In this document: piece after piece, positions 20,413-28,269 of the stretch | How the letters are laid out: each line of letters starts with the position of its first letter | Position numbering within the stretch: the stretch's first letter is position 1 | The notes under the pieces: model-generated | What the model was told of the DNA's origin: nothing | Database searches by the model: none | What the model saw: the letters and a program-made list of their open reading frames with translations, nothing else | DNA from: a virus | DNA: 30,341 bases | Direction: 5' to 3' (one strand) | IMG/VR virus record: IMGVR_UViG_3300034022_000110 | Location: 1 to 30,341 of that record | Made by a program: the position numbers and the translations under genes

Positions 20413-20551
20413 ACATATATTAGATATGTTAGCTTTAGATGCACATTACAATCAAAGCGAAACGATAGAAATTGCAAAAGGAAAATATCAATTAACAACT
20501 ACTTGGAAACAAGGATTTAATAAATTAAAAAGAGAATGGAAAAGAAAGTAG
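20405..20551 (+). CDS. Hypothetical 48-residue basic protein
   Basis: The frame MFKHILDMLALDAHYNQSET continues IEIAKGKYQLTTTWKQGFNK and ends LKREWKRK. It overlaps the previous gene by 8 bases and the tape measure by 16, which supports translation. The C-terminus is strongly basic. It may be a small chaperone or a structural part; no family known. Confidence 0.55.
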   Translation: MFKHILDMLALDAHYNQSETIEIAKGKYQLTTTWKQGFNKLKREWKRK

Positions 20552-22152
20552 TTGAATTAGATATTCAAAGTAATGTACAAGAATCTATTGCAGGTTTAAA
20601 ACAACTTAAAAGACAATTAAAAGATACTGCTGCAGGTTCTGAAGAATTTAAAAAGATATACAATCAAATAGATGACTTAGAAGATAAAATCAAATCTTCT
20701 AAAAACGCTTCTTCTGATTGGGTTGATAGTTTAGAAAGAGCAGGTGGACCGTTAGGAATGTTAGGTACTTCTATTAATAATGCAAAAGTAGCCACACAAT
20801 CTTTTGGCGGAGCATTAAAAGCTACAGGAATTGGATTAATAGTTTCTTTACTTGGTGGATTAGTTGCTGCATTCTCTGAAAATGAAGGAGCAATGAAAAA
20901 ATTGCAACCTTTATTAGATGGAATTAAAAAGATATTTCAAGGAGTATTTAGAGCAGTAGAACCATTATTTAATACAATGGTTGATTTAGCTACAGATGCT
21001 TTACCTTATGTTACAAAAGGTATTGGTGCTGTTTATTCTGCTATGATGGCATACTTTACTTTCTTAAAAGAATCAGGTGCTGGTGCAATGAAAATTTTAA
21101 AGGGAGTTTTCACTTTAGACGGAGATGCTATTTCGGAAGGTATAGACCAAGTTGGTGGAAGTTTTAAAAAGACACAACAATCGTACGGAGAAAGTATGAA
21201 ACGTTTTACTGAAGGTTCAAAAGAACTAACAGAATCCGAAAAAGCAGAAATAGAAAAGCGAGAAGAAAATAGAAAAGCAGCTTTAGAAAAAAAGGCAGAA
21301 AACGAACAGAAAGCTAAAGATAAAGCAATTAAAAAAGCTGAAGAAGAAAAAGCTGAATTAGACAGAATAGCAAAAGAAAAGTTAGATGCGCAAATGCAAT
21401 CAGCTAAAGATGCAATGGCTATTTTAGATGAATTAAATAAATCAAGAGAAACTCCTGCTCAAAAAGAACAAAGAGAATATTTAGAAAAGAAAGCAATTCT
21501 TGAAGCTAATAATTTAGATACAGCATTATTAACTCAAACACATAATGAAACTTTAGATGCTATAAATAAAACTGCTGCAGAAAAAATAGCTGCTGATAAA
21601 AAAGCTATAACAGACAAAACAACTGCAGATGAAAAAGCTGCTGTTGATGCCAAAATACTTTTAGTTGCTGCTGAAAAGAAAGCTAAATTAGACGCTGCTG
21701 ATGAAACGGCAAAAACTTTATCTGCTATGTCTGATTTATTAGGAAAAGAAACTGCTGCTGGAAAAGCTGCTGCTGTTGCTAGTGCTACAATTAATACTTT
21801 TAGTTCTGCTCAAAAAGCATATGATGCAACTGTTGGAATACCTTATGTAGGTCCAGTATTAGCTCCAATCAATGCTGGATTAGCAATTGTTGCTGGTATT
21901 AAAAATGTTAAATCTATTTTAGCTGTTAAAGTTCCGGGTGGTGGTGGAGGAGGTTCTGCTCCAAGTGGTGGTGCTACTGGTGCTGGTGCTGCTGCTCCAC
22001 AATTTAACGTAGTTGGTAATACAGGTGTAAATCAATTGGCTCAAACATTAAATCAAGAACAGCCTCCAATTAAAACTTATGTAGTTGCTGGAGATGTAAC
22101 TACTGGACAATCTTTAGATAGAAATATAATTACAAACGCAAGTTTGGGATAA
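20536..22152 (+). CDS. Tape measure protein
   Basis: A 538-residue protein that fits a short tape measure. It starts with a helical part (ESIAGLKQLKRQLKDTAAGS and EEFKKIYNQIDDLEDKIK), then hydrophobic helices at about 95-116 (ALKATGIGLIVSLLGGLVAAF) and 134-186. A very long charged coiled coil (about 236-390) is rich in A, E and K, as in EKAEIEKREENRKAALEKKA. A second hydrophobic part (about 425-475) ends in a glycine run (about 476-481). By the usual 0.15 nm per residue it implies a tail of about 80 nm. It is placed after the hub gene, not before as in most siphoviruses. Confidence 0.82.
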   Translation: MEKKVVELDIQSNVQESIAGLKQLKRQLKDTAAGSEEFKKIYNQIDDLEDKIKSSKNASSDWVDSLERAGGPLGMLGTSINNAKVATQSFGGALKATGIGLIVSLLGGLVAAFSENEGAMKKLQPLLDGIKKIFQGVFRAVEPLFNTMVDLATDALPYVTKGIGAVYSAMMAYFTFLKESGAGAMKILKGVFTLDGDAISEGIDQVGGSFKKTQQSYGESMKRFTEGSKELTESEKAEIEKREENRKAALEKKAENEQKAKDKAIKKAEEEKAELDRIAKEKLDAQMQSAKDAMAILDELNKSRETPAQKEQREYLEKKAILEANNLDTALLTQTHNETLDAINKTAAEKIAADKKAITDKTTADEKAAVDAKILLVAAEKKAKLDAADETAKTLSAMSDLLGKETAAGKAAAVASATINTFSSAQKAYDATVGIPYVGPVLAPINAGLAIVAGIKNVKSILAVKVPGGGGGGSAPSGGATGAGAAAPQFNVVGNTGVNQLAQTLNQEQPPIKTYVVAGDVTTGQSLDRNIITNASLG

Positions 22153-22195
22153 ACAAATTATTAAATAATTTATTATAAAAATATAGATAAAAAAT

Positions 22196-22792
22196 ATGAA
22201 AAATTTAGAAACGATAGAATTATTTATAGATGAAAATGCTGACAACGATGGAATAGAGGCATTAAGTTTAGTAAAGTTTCCCGCTACAGAAGAAAATTGG
22301 GTTGCTTTAAATAATCATAGAATAGAATTTAAATCTATTGATGATGAAAAAAGAATCATTATAGGTTTAGCTTTAGTTCCTGATAAATTGATTTATAGAA
22401 GAAATGGCGATTACGAATACAACATTAAGTTTTCAAAAGAAACTGTAAAAAAAGCAGGTCAATTATATTTAAAAAAACTAAATAACAATAATGCTACATT
22501 AGAACATAAAACAGAAGTAGATGGCGTTTCAGTTGTTGAATCTTGGATAGTAGAAAATCCTAAAATGGATAAATCTGCTATTTATAATTTAAACGCTGCA
22601 GAAGGTTCTTGGGCTGTTATTATGAGTATTGAAAACGATAAAGTTTGGCAAGAAATTAAAGATGGAACTTATTTAGGAATAAGTGTTGAAGGATATTTTA
22701 GTGATGAGCAAAAATTATCTTCACAATTAATACAAGATAAATTAATAGAAAAGATAAAATCAATAATAACTAATGCTGAAATTAATAAATAA
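22196..22792 (+). CDS. Prohead protease, XkdF-like (S78_2)
   Basis: A 198-residue protein with the Peptidase_S78_2/XkdF pattern: KRIIIGLALVPDKLIYRRNG (about 52-71), FSKETVKKAGQLYL (about 79-92), TLEHKTEVDGVSVVESWIVE (about 101-120; histidine H104 likely catalytic) and GTYLGISVEGYFSDEQ (about 160-175; serine in GISVEG). These serine proteases mature the capsid by cutting the scaffold and the capsid N-terminus. The scaffold-like gene and the major capsid follow, in the usual order. The C-terminal tail is helical and variable. Confidence 0.8.
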   Translation: MKNLETIELFIDENADNDGIEALSLVKFPATEENWVALNNHRIEFKSIDDEKRIIIGLALVPDKLIYRRNGDYEYNIKFSKETVKKAGQLYLKKLNNNNATLEHKTEVDGVSVVESWIVENPKMDKSAIYNLNAAEGSWAVIMSIENDKVWQEIKDGTYLGISVEGYFSDEQKLSSQLIQDKLIEKIKSIITNAEINK

Positions 22793-22796
22793 AATT

Positions 22797-22982
22797 ATGG
22801 GAAATAAAACAAGTTCGCCAAAAGGCGATAAAAGAGGATGTTTATGTAAAGACGGAACTTATGATTCTAAATGTTGCGAAGGAGAATTAATTCAACAAGG
22901 AATCGGAGCTACAGTATTACAACAAACAAGTACAGTTACAAACACAAATAGCGCAAGAGTTATAACGAATGTAAGTTCGTAA
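22797..22982 (+). CDS. Small conserved cysteine-containing protein
   Basis: A 61-residue protein. I start it at 22797 (MGNKTSSPKGDKRGCLCKDG) because an upstream ATG at 22773 would overlap the protease end by 20 bases and lacks family-like sequence. KGDKRGCLCKDGTYDSKCCE (about 9-28) has four cysteines in CxC and CC pairs, and GIGATVLQQTSTV follows. Short proteins with GCLCKDGxYxxKCCEGE are known to me from many Flavobacterium phages, between protease and capsid; function is unknown. A metal-binding or decoration role is possible. Confidence 0.65.
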   Translation: MGNKTSSPKGDKRGCLCKDGTYDSKCCEGELIQQGIGATVLQQTSTVTNTNSARVITNVSS

Positions 22983-23031
22983 TTTATAACAAAATTAAAT
23001 AATAATAATTAATACTAAAAAATAATTAGAT

Positions 23032-23568
23032 ATGAATGTAATTAATGAAATCAAAACTCTTTTGGGTATGGAAGTAAAACTTGCTCAAATGAAACTTAAA
23101 GATGGAGTTACTGTTTTAGAAGCAGATGCTTTTGAAACGGATAATGCTGTTTTTATTGTAAACGGTGAGGATAGAATTCCTGTACCTGTTGGAGAATACG
23201 AACTTGAAGATGGAATGATTTTAGTTGTAGCAGTTGAAGGTGTTATTGCTGAAATTAAAGAAGTTGAAACTGAAGAAGAAGCTCCTGAAGCTGAAGTAGA
23301 AGTTGAGGTTGAAGCACAAGCTGAAACAGTAGCAACTCCTAAAAGAATTGTAGAATCAGTTTCAAAAGAAATGTTCTTTGCTGAAATTGAAAAACTACAA
23401 GCACAAATTGCTGAATTAAAATCAGTAAAACAAGAATTAAGTTCAGAAGTTGTTGTTGAACCATTAACACATTCTCCTGAAGTTAAAAATGAAGTTAAAC
23501 TAAATAAAATATCAACTAACCGCCAAATGACTACACAAGATATAGTTATGGCAAAACTTTTTAATTAA
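23032..23568 (+). CDS. Probable capsid scaffolding or head protein, acidic
   Basis: A 178-residue protein just before the major capsid gene. The N-terminal half is a small beta domain (LKDGVTVLEADAFETDNAVF and IPVPVGEYELEDGMILVVAV). A long acidic stretch EVETEEEAPEAEVEVEVEAQ (about 81-100) leads to a helix with EMFFAEIEKLQAQIAELKS (about 118-136), typical of the coiled coil of scaffolds. Its place between protease and major capsid fits. The beta domain is unusual for a scaffold, so it could also be a decoration protein with a scaffold tail. Confidence 0.65.
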   Translation: MNVINEIKTLLGMEVKLAQMKLKDGVTVLEADAFETDNAVFIVNGEDRIPVPVGEYELEDGMILVVAVEGVIAEIKEVETEEEAPEAEVEVEVEAQAETVATPKRIVESVSKEMFFAEIEKLQAQIAELKSVKQELSSEVVVEPLTHSPEVKNEVKLNKISTNRQMTTQDIVMAKLFN

Positions 23569-23575
23569 ATAAATT

Positions 23576-24520
23576 ATGGCGACTACAACATCTATTACGA
23601 CTACCTATGCGGGAGAATTTGCCGGAAAATACATCTCTGCTGCTTTATTGTCAGGTTCAACTATTGCAAATGGTGGAATCGAAGTTAAACCTAATGTAAA
23701 ATACAAAGAGGTTATCAAAAGAATTGCTACAGATGCAATCGTTAAAAACGCAACTTGTGATTTTGATGCTACTTCTACTGTAACATTAACTGAAAGAGTA
23801 ATTACTCCTGAAGAATTCCAAGTAAATTTACAACTTTGTAAAAAAGATTTCAAATCTGATTGGGAGGCCGTTCAAATGGGATATTCTTCATTTGATAATT
23901 TACCTCCTGCTTTTGCAGATTTCTTATTAGCACACGTTGTTTCTAAAATTGCTGAAAAAACAGAACAAAACATTTGGAAAGGTGTTACAGCTAATGCTGG
24001 TGAGTTTGACGGATTCTTAACTCTTGCTACTGCTGATGCTGCTGTACTTGATGTAGCTTCTCCTGCTGCTGGTGGAGTTACTGCTGCTAACGTAATTGCT
24101 GAACTTGGAAAAGTTGTTGACTTGATTCCTGCTTCACTTTACGGAAAAGAAGATTTATACTTATATGTTTCTCAATCTATTGCTCGTGATTATGTACGTG
24201 CTTTAGGAGGATTCGGAGCTTCTGGACTTGGTGCTAATGGTACTAACACAATGGGAACTCAATGGTTTAACAATGGTTCATTATCTTTTGATGGTGTTAA
24301 AATCTTTGTTTGCAATGGAATGACTAACGATTATATGATGGCTGCTCAAAAATCTAACTTGTATTTTGGAACTGGTTTGTTATCAGACCAAAACGAAATC
24401 AAGGTAATTGATATGGCTGACATCGACGGTTCAGAAAATGTAAGAATTGTAGCTAGATTTACTGCTGCTGTTCAATACGGTGTTGGTGCTGAAATTGTAC
24501 TTTACACTCCAGCTGCATAA
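23576..24520 (+). CDS. Major capsid protein (HK97 fold)
   Basis: A 314-residue protein that fits the HK97-type capsid. An N-arm (TTTSITTTYAGEFAGKYISA) precedes an E-loop-like part with GGIEVKPNVKYKEVI. FQVNLQLCKKDFKSDWEAVQ (about 82-101) leads the spine helix, LPPAFADFLLAHVVSKIAEK (about 109-128), and a long C-terminal P/A-domain follows (GSLSFDGVKIFVCNGM, about 233-248, then SNLYFGTGLLSDQNEIKV). Codons are more G+C-containing than in neighbours (GCT, CTT), which fits high expression. It lies after the scaffold-like gene and is followed by a strong terminator. Confidence 0.85.
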   Translation: MATTTSITTTYAGEFAGKYISAALLSGSTIANGGIEVKPNVKYKEVIKRIATDAIVKNATCDFDATSTVTLTERVITPEEFQVNLQLCKKDFKSDWEAVQMGYSSFDNLPPAFADFLLAHVVSKIAEKTEQNIWKGVTANAGEFDGFLTLATADAAVLDVASPAAGGVTAANVIAELGKVVDLIPASLYGKEDLYLYVSQSIARDYVRALGGFGASGLGANGTNTMGTQWFNNGSLSFDGVKIFVCNGMTNDYMMAAQKSNLYFGTGLLSDQNEIKVIDMADIDGSENVRIVARFTAAVQYGVGAEIVLYTPAA

Positions 24521-24544
24521 TCATTATAAATAATAATTAAATAA

Positions 24545-24571
24545 GGGTAGGTAAAGCGCCTGCCCTTTTTT
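24545..24571 (+). terminator. Terminator after the major capsid gene
   Basis: GGGTAGG and CCTGCCC form a 7-bp stem (one T-G pair) around TAAAGCG, followed by six T. The next gene starts 23 bases later, so it either has its own promoter or receives read-through. Confidence 0.88.
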
Positions 24572-24594
24572 ATTAACTTTAAAAAATATAACCT

Positions 24595-25137
24595 ATGCCT
24601 TGCGATATTTCTTTAGGAAGAGCCGAACAATGTAAAAATTCAATCGGTGGATTAAGAGCTGCATACTTCATTAATTGGGGTGATGCAACAACGGTAACTT
24701 ATTCTGCAACTGCAGGACAAGAAGATGTAATAACTGCATTAGGAGGAACTCCTATCGGTTATAAATATGAATTAAAAGGAACTTCAACATTTGAACAAAC
24801 TGTTACTTCATCAAGAGAAAATGGAACTACATTTGTAGACCAGAAACTAACTTTAAGTATGAATAAATTGACTATTGCTGACCACAAGCAATTGAAATTA
24901 CTTTCTTATGGTAGACCACAAGTTATTATTGAAGATAACAACGGAAGTTTCTTTTTAGCAGGTTTAACTAAAGGAATGGATTTAGTAACTGCTACTATTT
25001 CAAATGGCGCTGCAATGGCTGATAAAAGTGGATATTCTTTGGAATTCCAAGGAATGGAACCTTTAGCTGCAAACTTTGTAACTGGACCGTTAACTACAGG
25101 TATTTTAGCTTCTATTGTTGAAGGTACTGTAGCATAA
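24595..25137 (+). CDS. Putative tail tube protein
   Basis: A 180-residue beta-rich protein: MPCDISLGRAEQCKNSIGGL, AAYFINWGDATTVTYS, then YELKGTSTFEQTVTSSRENG (about 58-77) and TLSMNKLTIADHKQLKLLSY (about 86-105), YGRPQVIIEDNNGSFFLAG (about 105-123), SGYSLEFQGMEP (about 145-156). YELKGTSxFEQTVxxSRENGTT is a motif I know from the major tail or structural protein of Bacteroidetes phages, and the fold pattern fits the tube family. It lies after the capsid, enclosed by two terminators, so it is a single-gene unit with high expected expression. It might instead be another virion protein. Confidence 0.68.
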   Translation: MPCDISLGRAEQCKNSIGGLRAAYFINWGDATTVTYSATAGQEDVITALGGTPIGYKYELKGTSTFEQTVTSSRENGTTFVDQKLTLSMNKLTIADHKQLKLLSYGRPQVIIEDNNGSFFLAGLTKGMDLVTATISNGAAMADKSGYSLEFQGMEPLAANFVTGPLTTGILASIVEGTVA

Positions 25138-25162
25138 TATTATTGTTTGTTTTTTTTAAGAA

Positions 25163-25191
25163 GGGTGCTATTTATTTAGCATCCTTTTTTT
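25163..25191 (+). terminator. Terminator after the tail tube gene
   Basis: GGGTGCTA and TAGCATCC pair over 8 bp (one G-T pair) around TTTATT, followed by seven T. Confidence 0.88.
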
Positions 25192-25214
25192 GTTTTAAAA
25201 CAATTTTAACTTTA
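25192..25214 (+). promoter_or_regulatory. Candidate late promoter element, copy B
   Basis: GTTTTAAAACAATTTTAACT followed by TTA matches copy A at 15152-15173 in order and spacing. ACTTTA begins 31 bases before the ATG at 25240. A shorter TTAACTTTA also lies at 24573-24581, after the capsid terminator. There is no TAnnTTTG box. Confidence 0.42.
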
Positions 25215-25239
25215 AATTATTAATATATAAAAATAGTTT

Positions 25240-25569
25240 ATGATAATTTTAAAAGAACAAAATACAGCACAAAGCATAACTTTCATACCACGTGAAATGA
25301 ATGCTACAACTATTGTTTTAAGAAATGAAACTACAGGAATTGAAACTAATATAGCAGCTGATTTTTATTTATCAGATTATTACATAACTGCTACAACTGT
25401 TTTTGCTTTAAAAGAAAATACATTTTATAATTTAACGATTAAAAATGGTTCTAATATAGTTTATAAAGATAAAGTATTTTGCACAAACCAAGCGAATGAT
25501 GTTTATACAGTAAACCAAAATCAATACGTAGCGAACGTTACAAACAACGAATTTAAAATTTATGAGTAA
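25240..25569 (+). CDS. Hypothetical virion-linked protein, 109 residues
   Basis: A beta-rich protein: MIILKEQNTAQSITFIPREM, NATTIVLRNETTGIETNIAA and KENTFYNLTIKNGSNIVYKD (about 66-85), ending in FKIYE. The pattern is like a small immunoglobulin-like or adaptor domain. It overlaps the portal gene by eight bases, so it is expressed with it. It may bind the portal or the capsid; no family is recognised. Confidence 0.58.
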   Translation: MIILKEQNTAQSITFIPREMNATTIVLRNETTGIETNIAADFYLSDYYITATTVFALKENTFYNLTIKNGSNIVYKDKVFCTNQANDVYTVNQNQYVANVTNNEFKIYE

Positions 25570-27349
25570 TATATCAATAGTAAATTTAAGTGCTTATACA
25601 AGCCCTGTAATACAAGAAAATAAAAAGAACAATTATATTGAATACGGAAGTGATAATAATTACTTTCAATATTTAATTGATAGATATTTATATTCAGCTA
25701 CAAATGGCGCTATTATTACAGGTGTTGCTAATATGATTTACGGAAAAGGATTAGACGCTTTAGATTCTAATAAAAAGCCAAATGAATATGCACAAATGAA
25801 ATCTATTATTAAAGATTCAGATTTGCGTAAAATAGCTTTAGAACGTAAATTATTAGGAATGGCTGCAATGCAAGTCGTGATAGAAAAGAAACAAGTAAAA
25901 CAAGTGCTTCATTTTCCTATGCAAACATTGCGAGCAGAAAAATGTAATGATAAAGGACAAATAGAAGCTTGGTATTATCATAACGATTGGACTAAAAAGA
26001 AACCTAGTGAAGATGCAAAAAGAATTCCAGCTTTTGGTTTTGGTAACGGTAATGAAGTTGAAATATATGTTATACAACCTTATGTAAGTGGTTTTGACTA
26101 TTATAGTCCAATAGATTATTCTGGTTCTTTACCTTATGCTTTATTGGAAGAAAACATAGCAGATTATCAAATTAACGATGTACAAAACGGGTTCAGTGGT
26201 ACAAAAGTAATTAACTTCAATAATGGTATTCCTTCTGAAGAAATGCGTGATAAAATGAAGCGTGATGTTATGGGTAAATTAACAGGAGCAAGAGGCGAGA
26301 AAGTTATTATTGCTTTTAATGCTAATGCAGAATCTAAAACTACTGTTGAAGATTTACCTTTAAACGATGCGCCAGCGCATTACGAATATTTAAGTAAAGA
26401 ATGTTTTGATAAGTTAATTGTTGGACATAGAGTTACTTCGCCTATGTTATTAGGAATACGTTCTGGCGATGGTGGATTAGGTAACAATGCAGATGAAATA
26501 AAGACTGCTACGCTATTATTTGATAATATAGTTATAAAACCATATCAATTAGAAATAATAGACGCTATTGATGAAATATTAGCTGTTAATGGTATATCTT
26601 TAAAACTTTACTTTAAAACAATACAACCTTTAGAATTTGTTGATGTTTCAGGAATGAATGCAGAAACTAAAGAAGAAGAAACTGGAGTTAAAATGTCAAA
26701 AGTTTGTTGTTCAACTGATAAAGATTTTTCAGATGAAGAAGGAAATCAAATACTTGGTTTATTAGAAGGAGAATCTATTAATGAAGAATGGGAATTAGTA
26801 GATAAAAGAGAACATTCAGATTCAAATATATCTATTGAAGAATGGGCAAGTTCTAAAATTAAAAATAAAGAAAATTTATTTCAAAAATTAGCTGGAGTTG
26901 TAAAATCAAATGCAAATGCTGAAAGTTCTTTAGATAAAGGATTTTATAAAGTTCGTTATGAATATGCACAAAAATATTCAGGTCTTGGAAATTCAAGAGA
27001 TTTTTGCAAACAAATGATGTCAAGAACTTCAAATGGAGTTGTATATAGAAAAGAAGATATAGACCAAGCAAGTTTTGCTGGAGTTAATATTGAATTTGGA
27101 CATAACGGTCAGAATTATTCTCTTTTCAAATATAAGGGAGGAGTTAATTGTGGACACGTTTGGAATGAAAATCTTTATAGATTAAAAACTAAAACAGATG
27201 GAACTCCATACGTAGATAAGTCTTTATCTTCAAGTGAAGAAGTAAATTCTATTTCAGGTTACAATCCAAATCCTTCAGGATGGGCAGAAGCACAAATAGC
27301 ACCAATAGATATGCCTAATAGAGGACATCACCCAAATTATAAAGGATAA
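25562..27349 (+). CDS. Portal protein with a C-terminal extension
   Basis: A 595-residue protein. Residues 1-365 fit a portal: YIEYGSDNNYFQYLIDRYLY (about 22-41), LPYALLEENIADYQINDVQN (about 191-210), VTSPMLLGIRSGDGGLGNNA (about 293-312) and DEIKTATLLFDNIVIKPYQ (about 313-331), the clip and stem region. After a variable acidic linker (about 370-450) comes a second domain, FYKVRYEYAQKYSGLGNSRD (461-480), FCKQMMSR, VNIEFGHNGQNYSLFKYKGG (about 510-529) and NCGHVWNENLYRLKT. Similar tails occur on portal or MuF-like head proteins. The portal forms the ring through which DNA enters. The C-terminal part may replace a separate MuF-like minor head protein, which is not seen. Confidence 0.8.
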   Translation: MSNISIVNLSAYTSPVIQENKKNNYIEYGSDNNYFQYLIDRYLYSATNGAIITGVANMIYGKGLDALDSNKKPNEYAQMKSIIKDSDLRKIALERKLLGMAAMQVVIEKKQVKQVLHFPMQTLRAEKCNDKGQIEAWYYHNDWTKKKPSEDAKRIPAFGFGNGNEVEIYVIQPYVSGFDYYSPIDYSGSLPYALLEENIADYQINDVQNGFSGTKVINFNNGIPSEEMRDKMKRDVMGKLTGARGEKVIIAFNANAESKTTVEDLPLNDAPAHYEYLSKECFDKLIVGHRVTSPMLLGIRSGDGGLGNNADEIKTATLLFDNIVIKPYQLEIIDAIDEILAVNGISLKLYFKTIQPLEFVDVSGMNAETKEEETGVKMSKVCCSTDKDFSDEEGNQILGLLEGESINEEWELVDKREHSDSNISIEEWASSKIKNKENLFQKLAGVVKSNANAESSLDKGFYKVRYEYAQKYSGLGNSRDFCKQMMSRTSNGVVYRKEDIDQASFAGVNIEFGHNGQNYSLFKYKGGVNCGHVWNENLYRLKTKTDGTPYVDKSLSSSEEVNSISGYNPNPSGWAEAQIAPIDMPNRGHHPNYKG

Positions 27350-27352
27350 CAA

Positions 27353-27853
27353 ATGGCAAAAGCATTATTTATAACAACAAACGATTTAGTTAAATATACT
27401 ATTTTAAATGGTAACGTTGACCCTGATACATATACACAATATATATTTCAAGCGCAACAAGTACATATCCAAAATTATTTAGGTACTAAATTATATAATA
27501 AGATTAACGATGGAATTGTAGCTGGTAATTTAGCAAGTCCATATACAACGCTTTTAAGCGACTATATTAAAATGATGGTAGTACATTGGACTATGGTAGA
27601 GTTTTTACCTTACGCATCTATTAAAATAAGCGAGAAAGGTGTATTTAAACATAATTCAGAGAATAGTACAGCGGTTGATAAAACTGAAATAGATTTTTTA
27701 ATTGAAAAAGCACGTGATACAGCACAAAGTTATACAAATCGTTTTATTGATTATATGACTTTCAATCAAGTTTTATTTCCTGAATATAATTTGAATTCTA
27801 ATGCAGATGTATATCCAGATAAAGACGCAAATTTTTCAGGATGGGTACTATAA
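27353..27853 (+). CDS. Head-tail connector protein, DUF6712-like
   Basis: A 166-residue helical protein: KALFITTNDLVKYTILNGNV (3-22), YTQYIFQAQQVHIQNYLGTK (about 27-46) and LYNKINDGIVAGN, then LLSDYIKMMVVHWTMVEFLP (about 67-86). The order ITxxDLxKYTxLxGNVDxDxY...QQVHIQNYLGTxLYxKI is what I recall of the DUF6712 family, adaptor proteins that dock on the portal. It begins three bases after the portal gene. The end (NADVYPDKDANFSGWVL) is a short variable tail. Role is inferred from family and place. Confidence 0.72.
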   Translation: MAKALFITTNDLVKYTILNGNVDPDTYTQYIFQAQQVHIQNYLGTKLYNKINDGIVAGNLASPYTTLLSDYIKMMVVHWTMVEFLPYASIKISEKGVFKHNSENSTAVDKTEIDFLIEKARDTAQSYTNRFIDYMTFNQVLFPEYNLNSNADVYPDKDANFSGWVL

Positions 27854-27936
27854 AAGAAACATATAAACCAAAAGAAACTAATGTTAAAAAATTAGAAATC
27901 TTTTTAAATAAATTAGAAAAACAAAAAAAGATATGA
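27841..27936 (+). CDS. Tiny hypothetical protein, 31 residues
   Basis: The frame MGTIKETYKPKETNVKKLEI continues FLNKLEKQKKI. It is highly basic. It overlaps the connector gene by 13 bases and the next start by four (ATGA), so translation is likely. Function unknown; it may mainly couple its neighbours. Confidence 0.45.
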   Translation: MGTIKETYKPKETNVKKLEIFLNKLEKQKKI

Positions 27937-28268
27937 GTTTAAATTTTTCACATATACAAGGCGATACATTTGAAGCAGTTAATTTCGCTGTTATTAAAAA
28001 TACAGTAGTATTAAATTTAACTGGTGCTGTTATTAAAATGCAATTAAAAAAAGAATGTGGCGGAGTTCCTATTTTATCATTTACTACAGTTGCTTCTGCT
28101 GGTTTAACAATTACAAACGCTGCTGGCGGATTGTTTAAAATCAACAAACAAATAATTAATATTCCTGAATATAATTATGTATACGATATTGAAATAACAT
28201 TTTCAGATGGAAGTGTTAAAACTTGGGTAGAAGGTAATTTTGTAATTAAATGCGATATAACAAGATAA
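27933..28268 (+). CDS. Baseplate or tail protein with a BppU-like domain
   Basis: A 111-residue beta protein directly before the tail fibre: IQGDTFEAVNFAVIKNTVVL (8-27), NLTGAVIKMQLKKE (about 28-41), ITNAAGGLFKINKQ and NYVYDIEITFSDGSVKTWVE (about 81-100), GNFVIKCDITR. The order (a short GDTFE turn, then NxTGAxIKMQ, then YDIEIxFSDGxVKTWxEG) is that of a small Ig-like domain, as in upper baseplate proteins of lactococcal phages. It probably links the fibre to the tail end. It overlaps the tiny gene before it by four bases and is one base from the fibre start. Confidence 0.62.
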   Translation: MSLNFSHIQGDTFEAVNFAVIKNTVVLNLTGAVIKMQLKKECGGVPILSFTTVASAGLTITNAAGGLFKINKQIINIPEYNYVYDIEITFSDGSVKTWVEGNFVIKCDITR

Positions 28269-28269
28269 G

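Noticed and set aside
22155-22171. 17-base palindrome AAATTATTAAATAATTT between tape measure and protease genes
   Set aside because: Pure A+T with no T tract placed for termination; palindromes of this kind are expected by chance in this composition, so I do not call it a terminator or operator.
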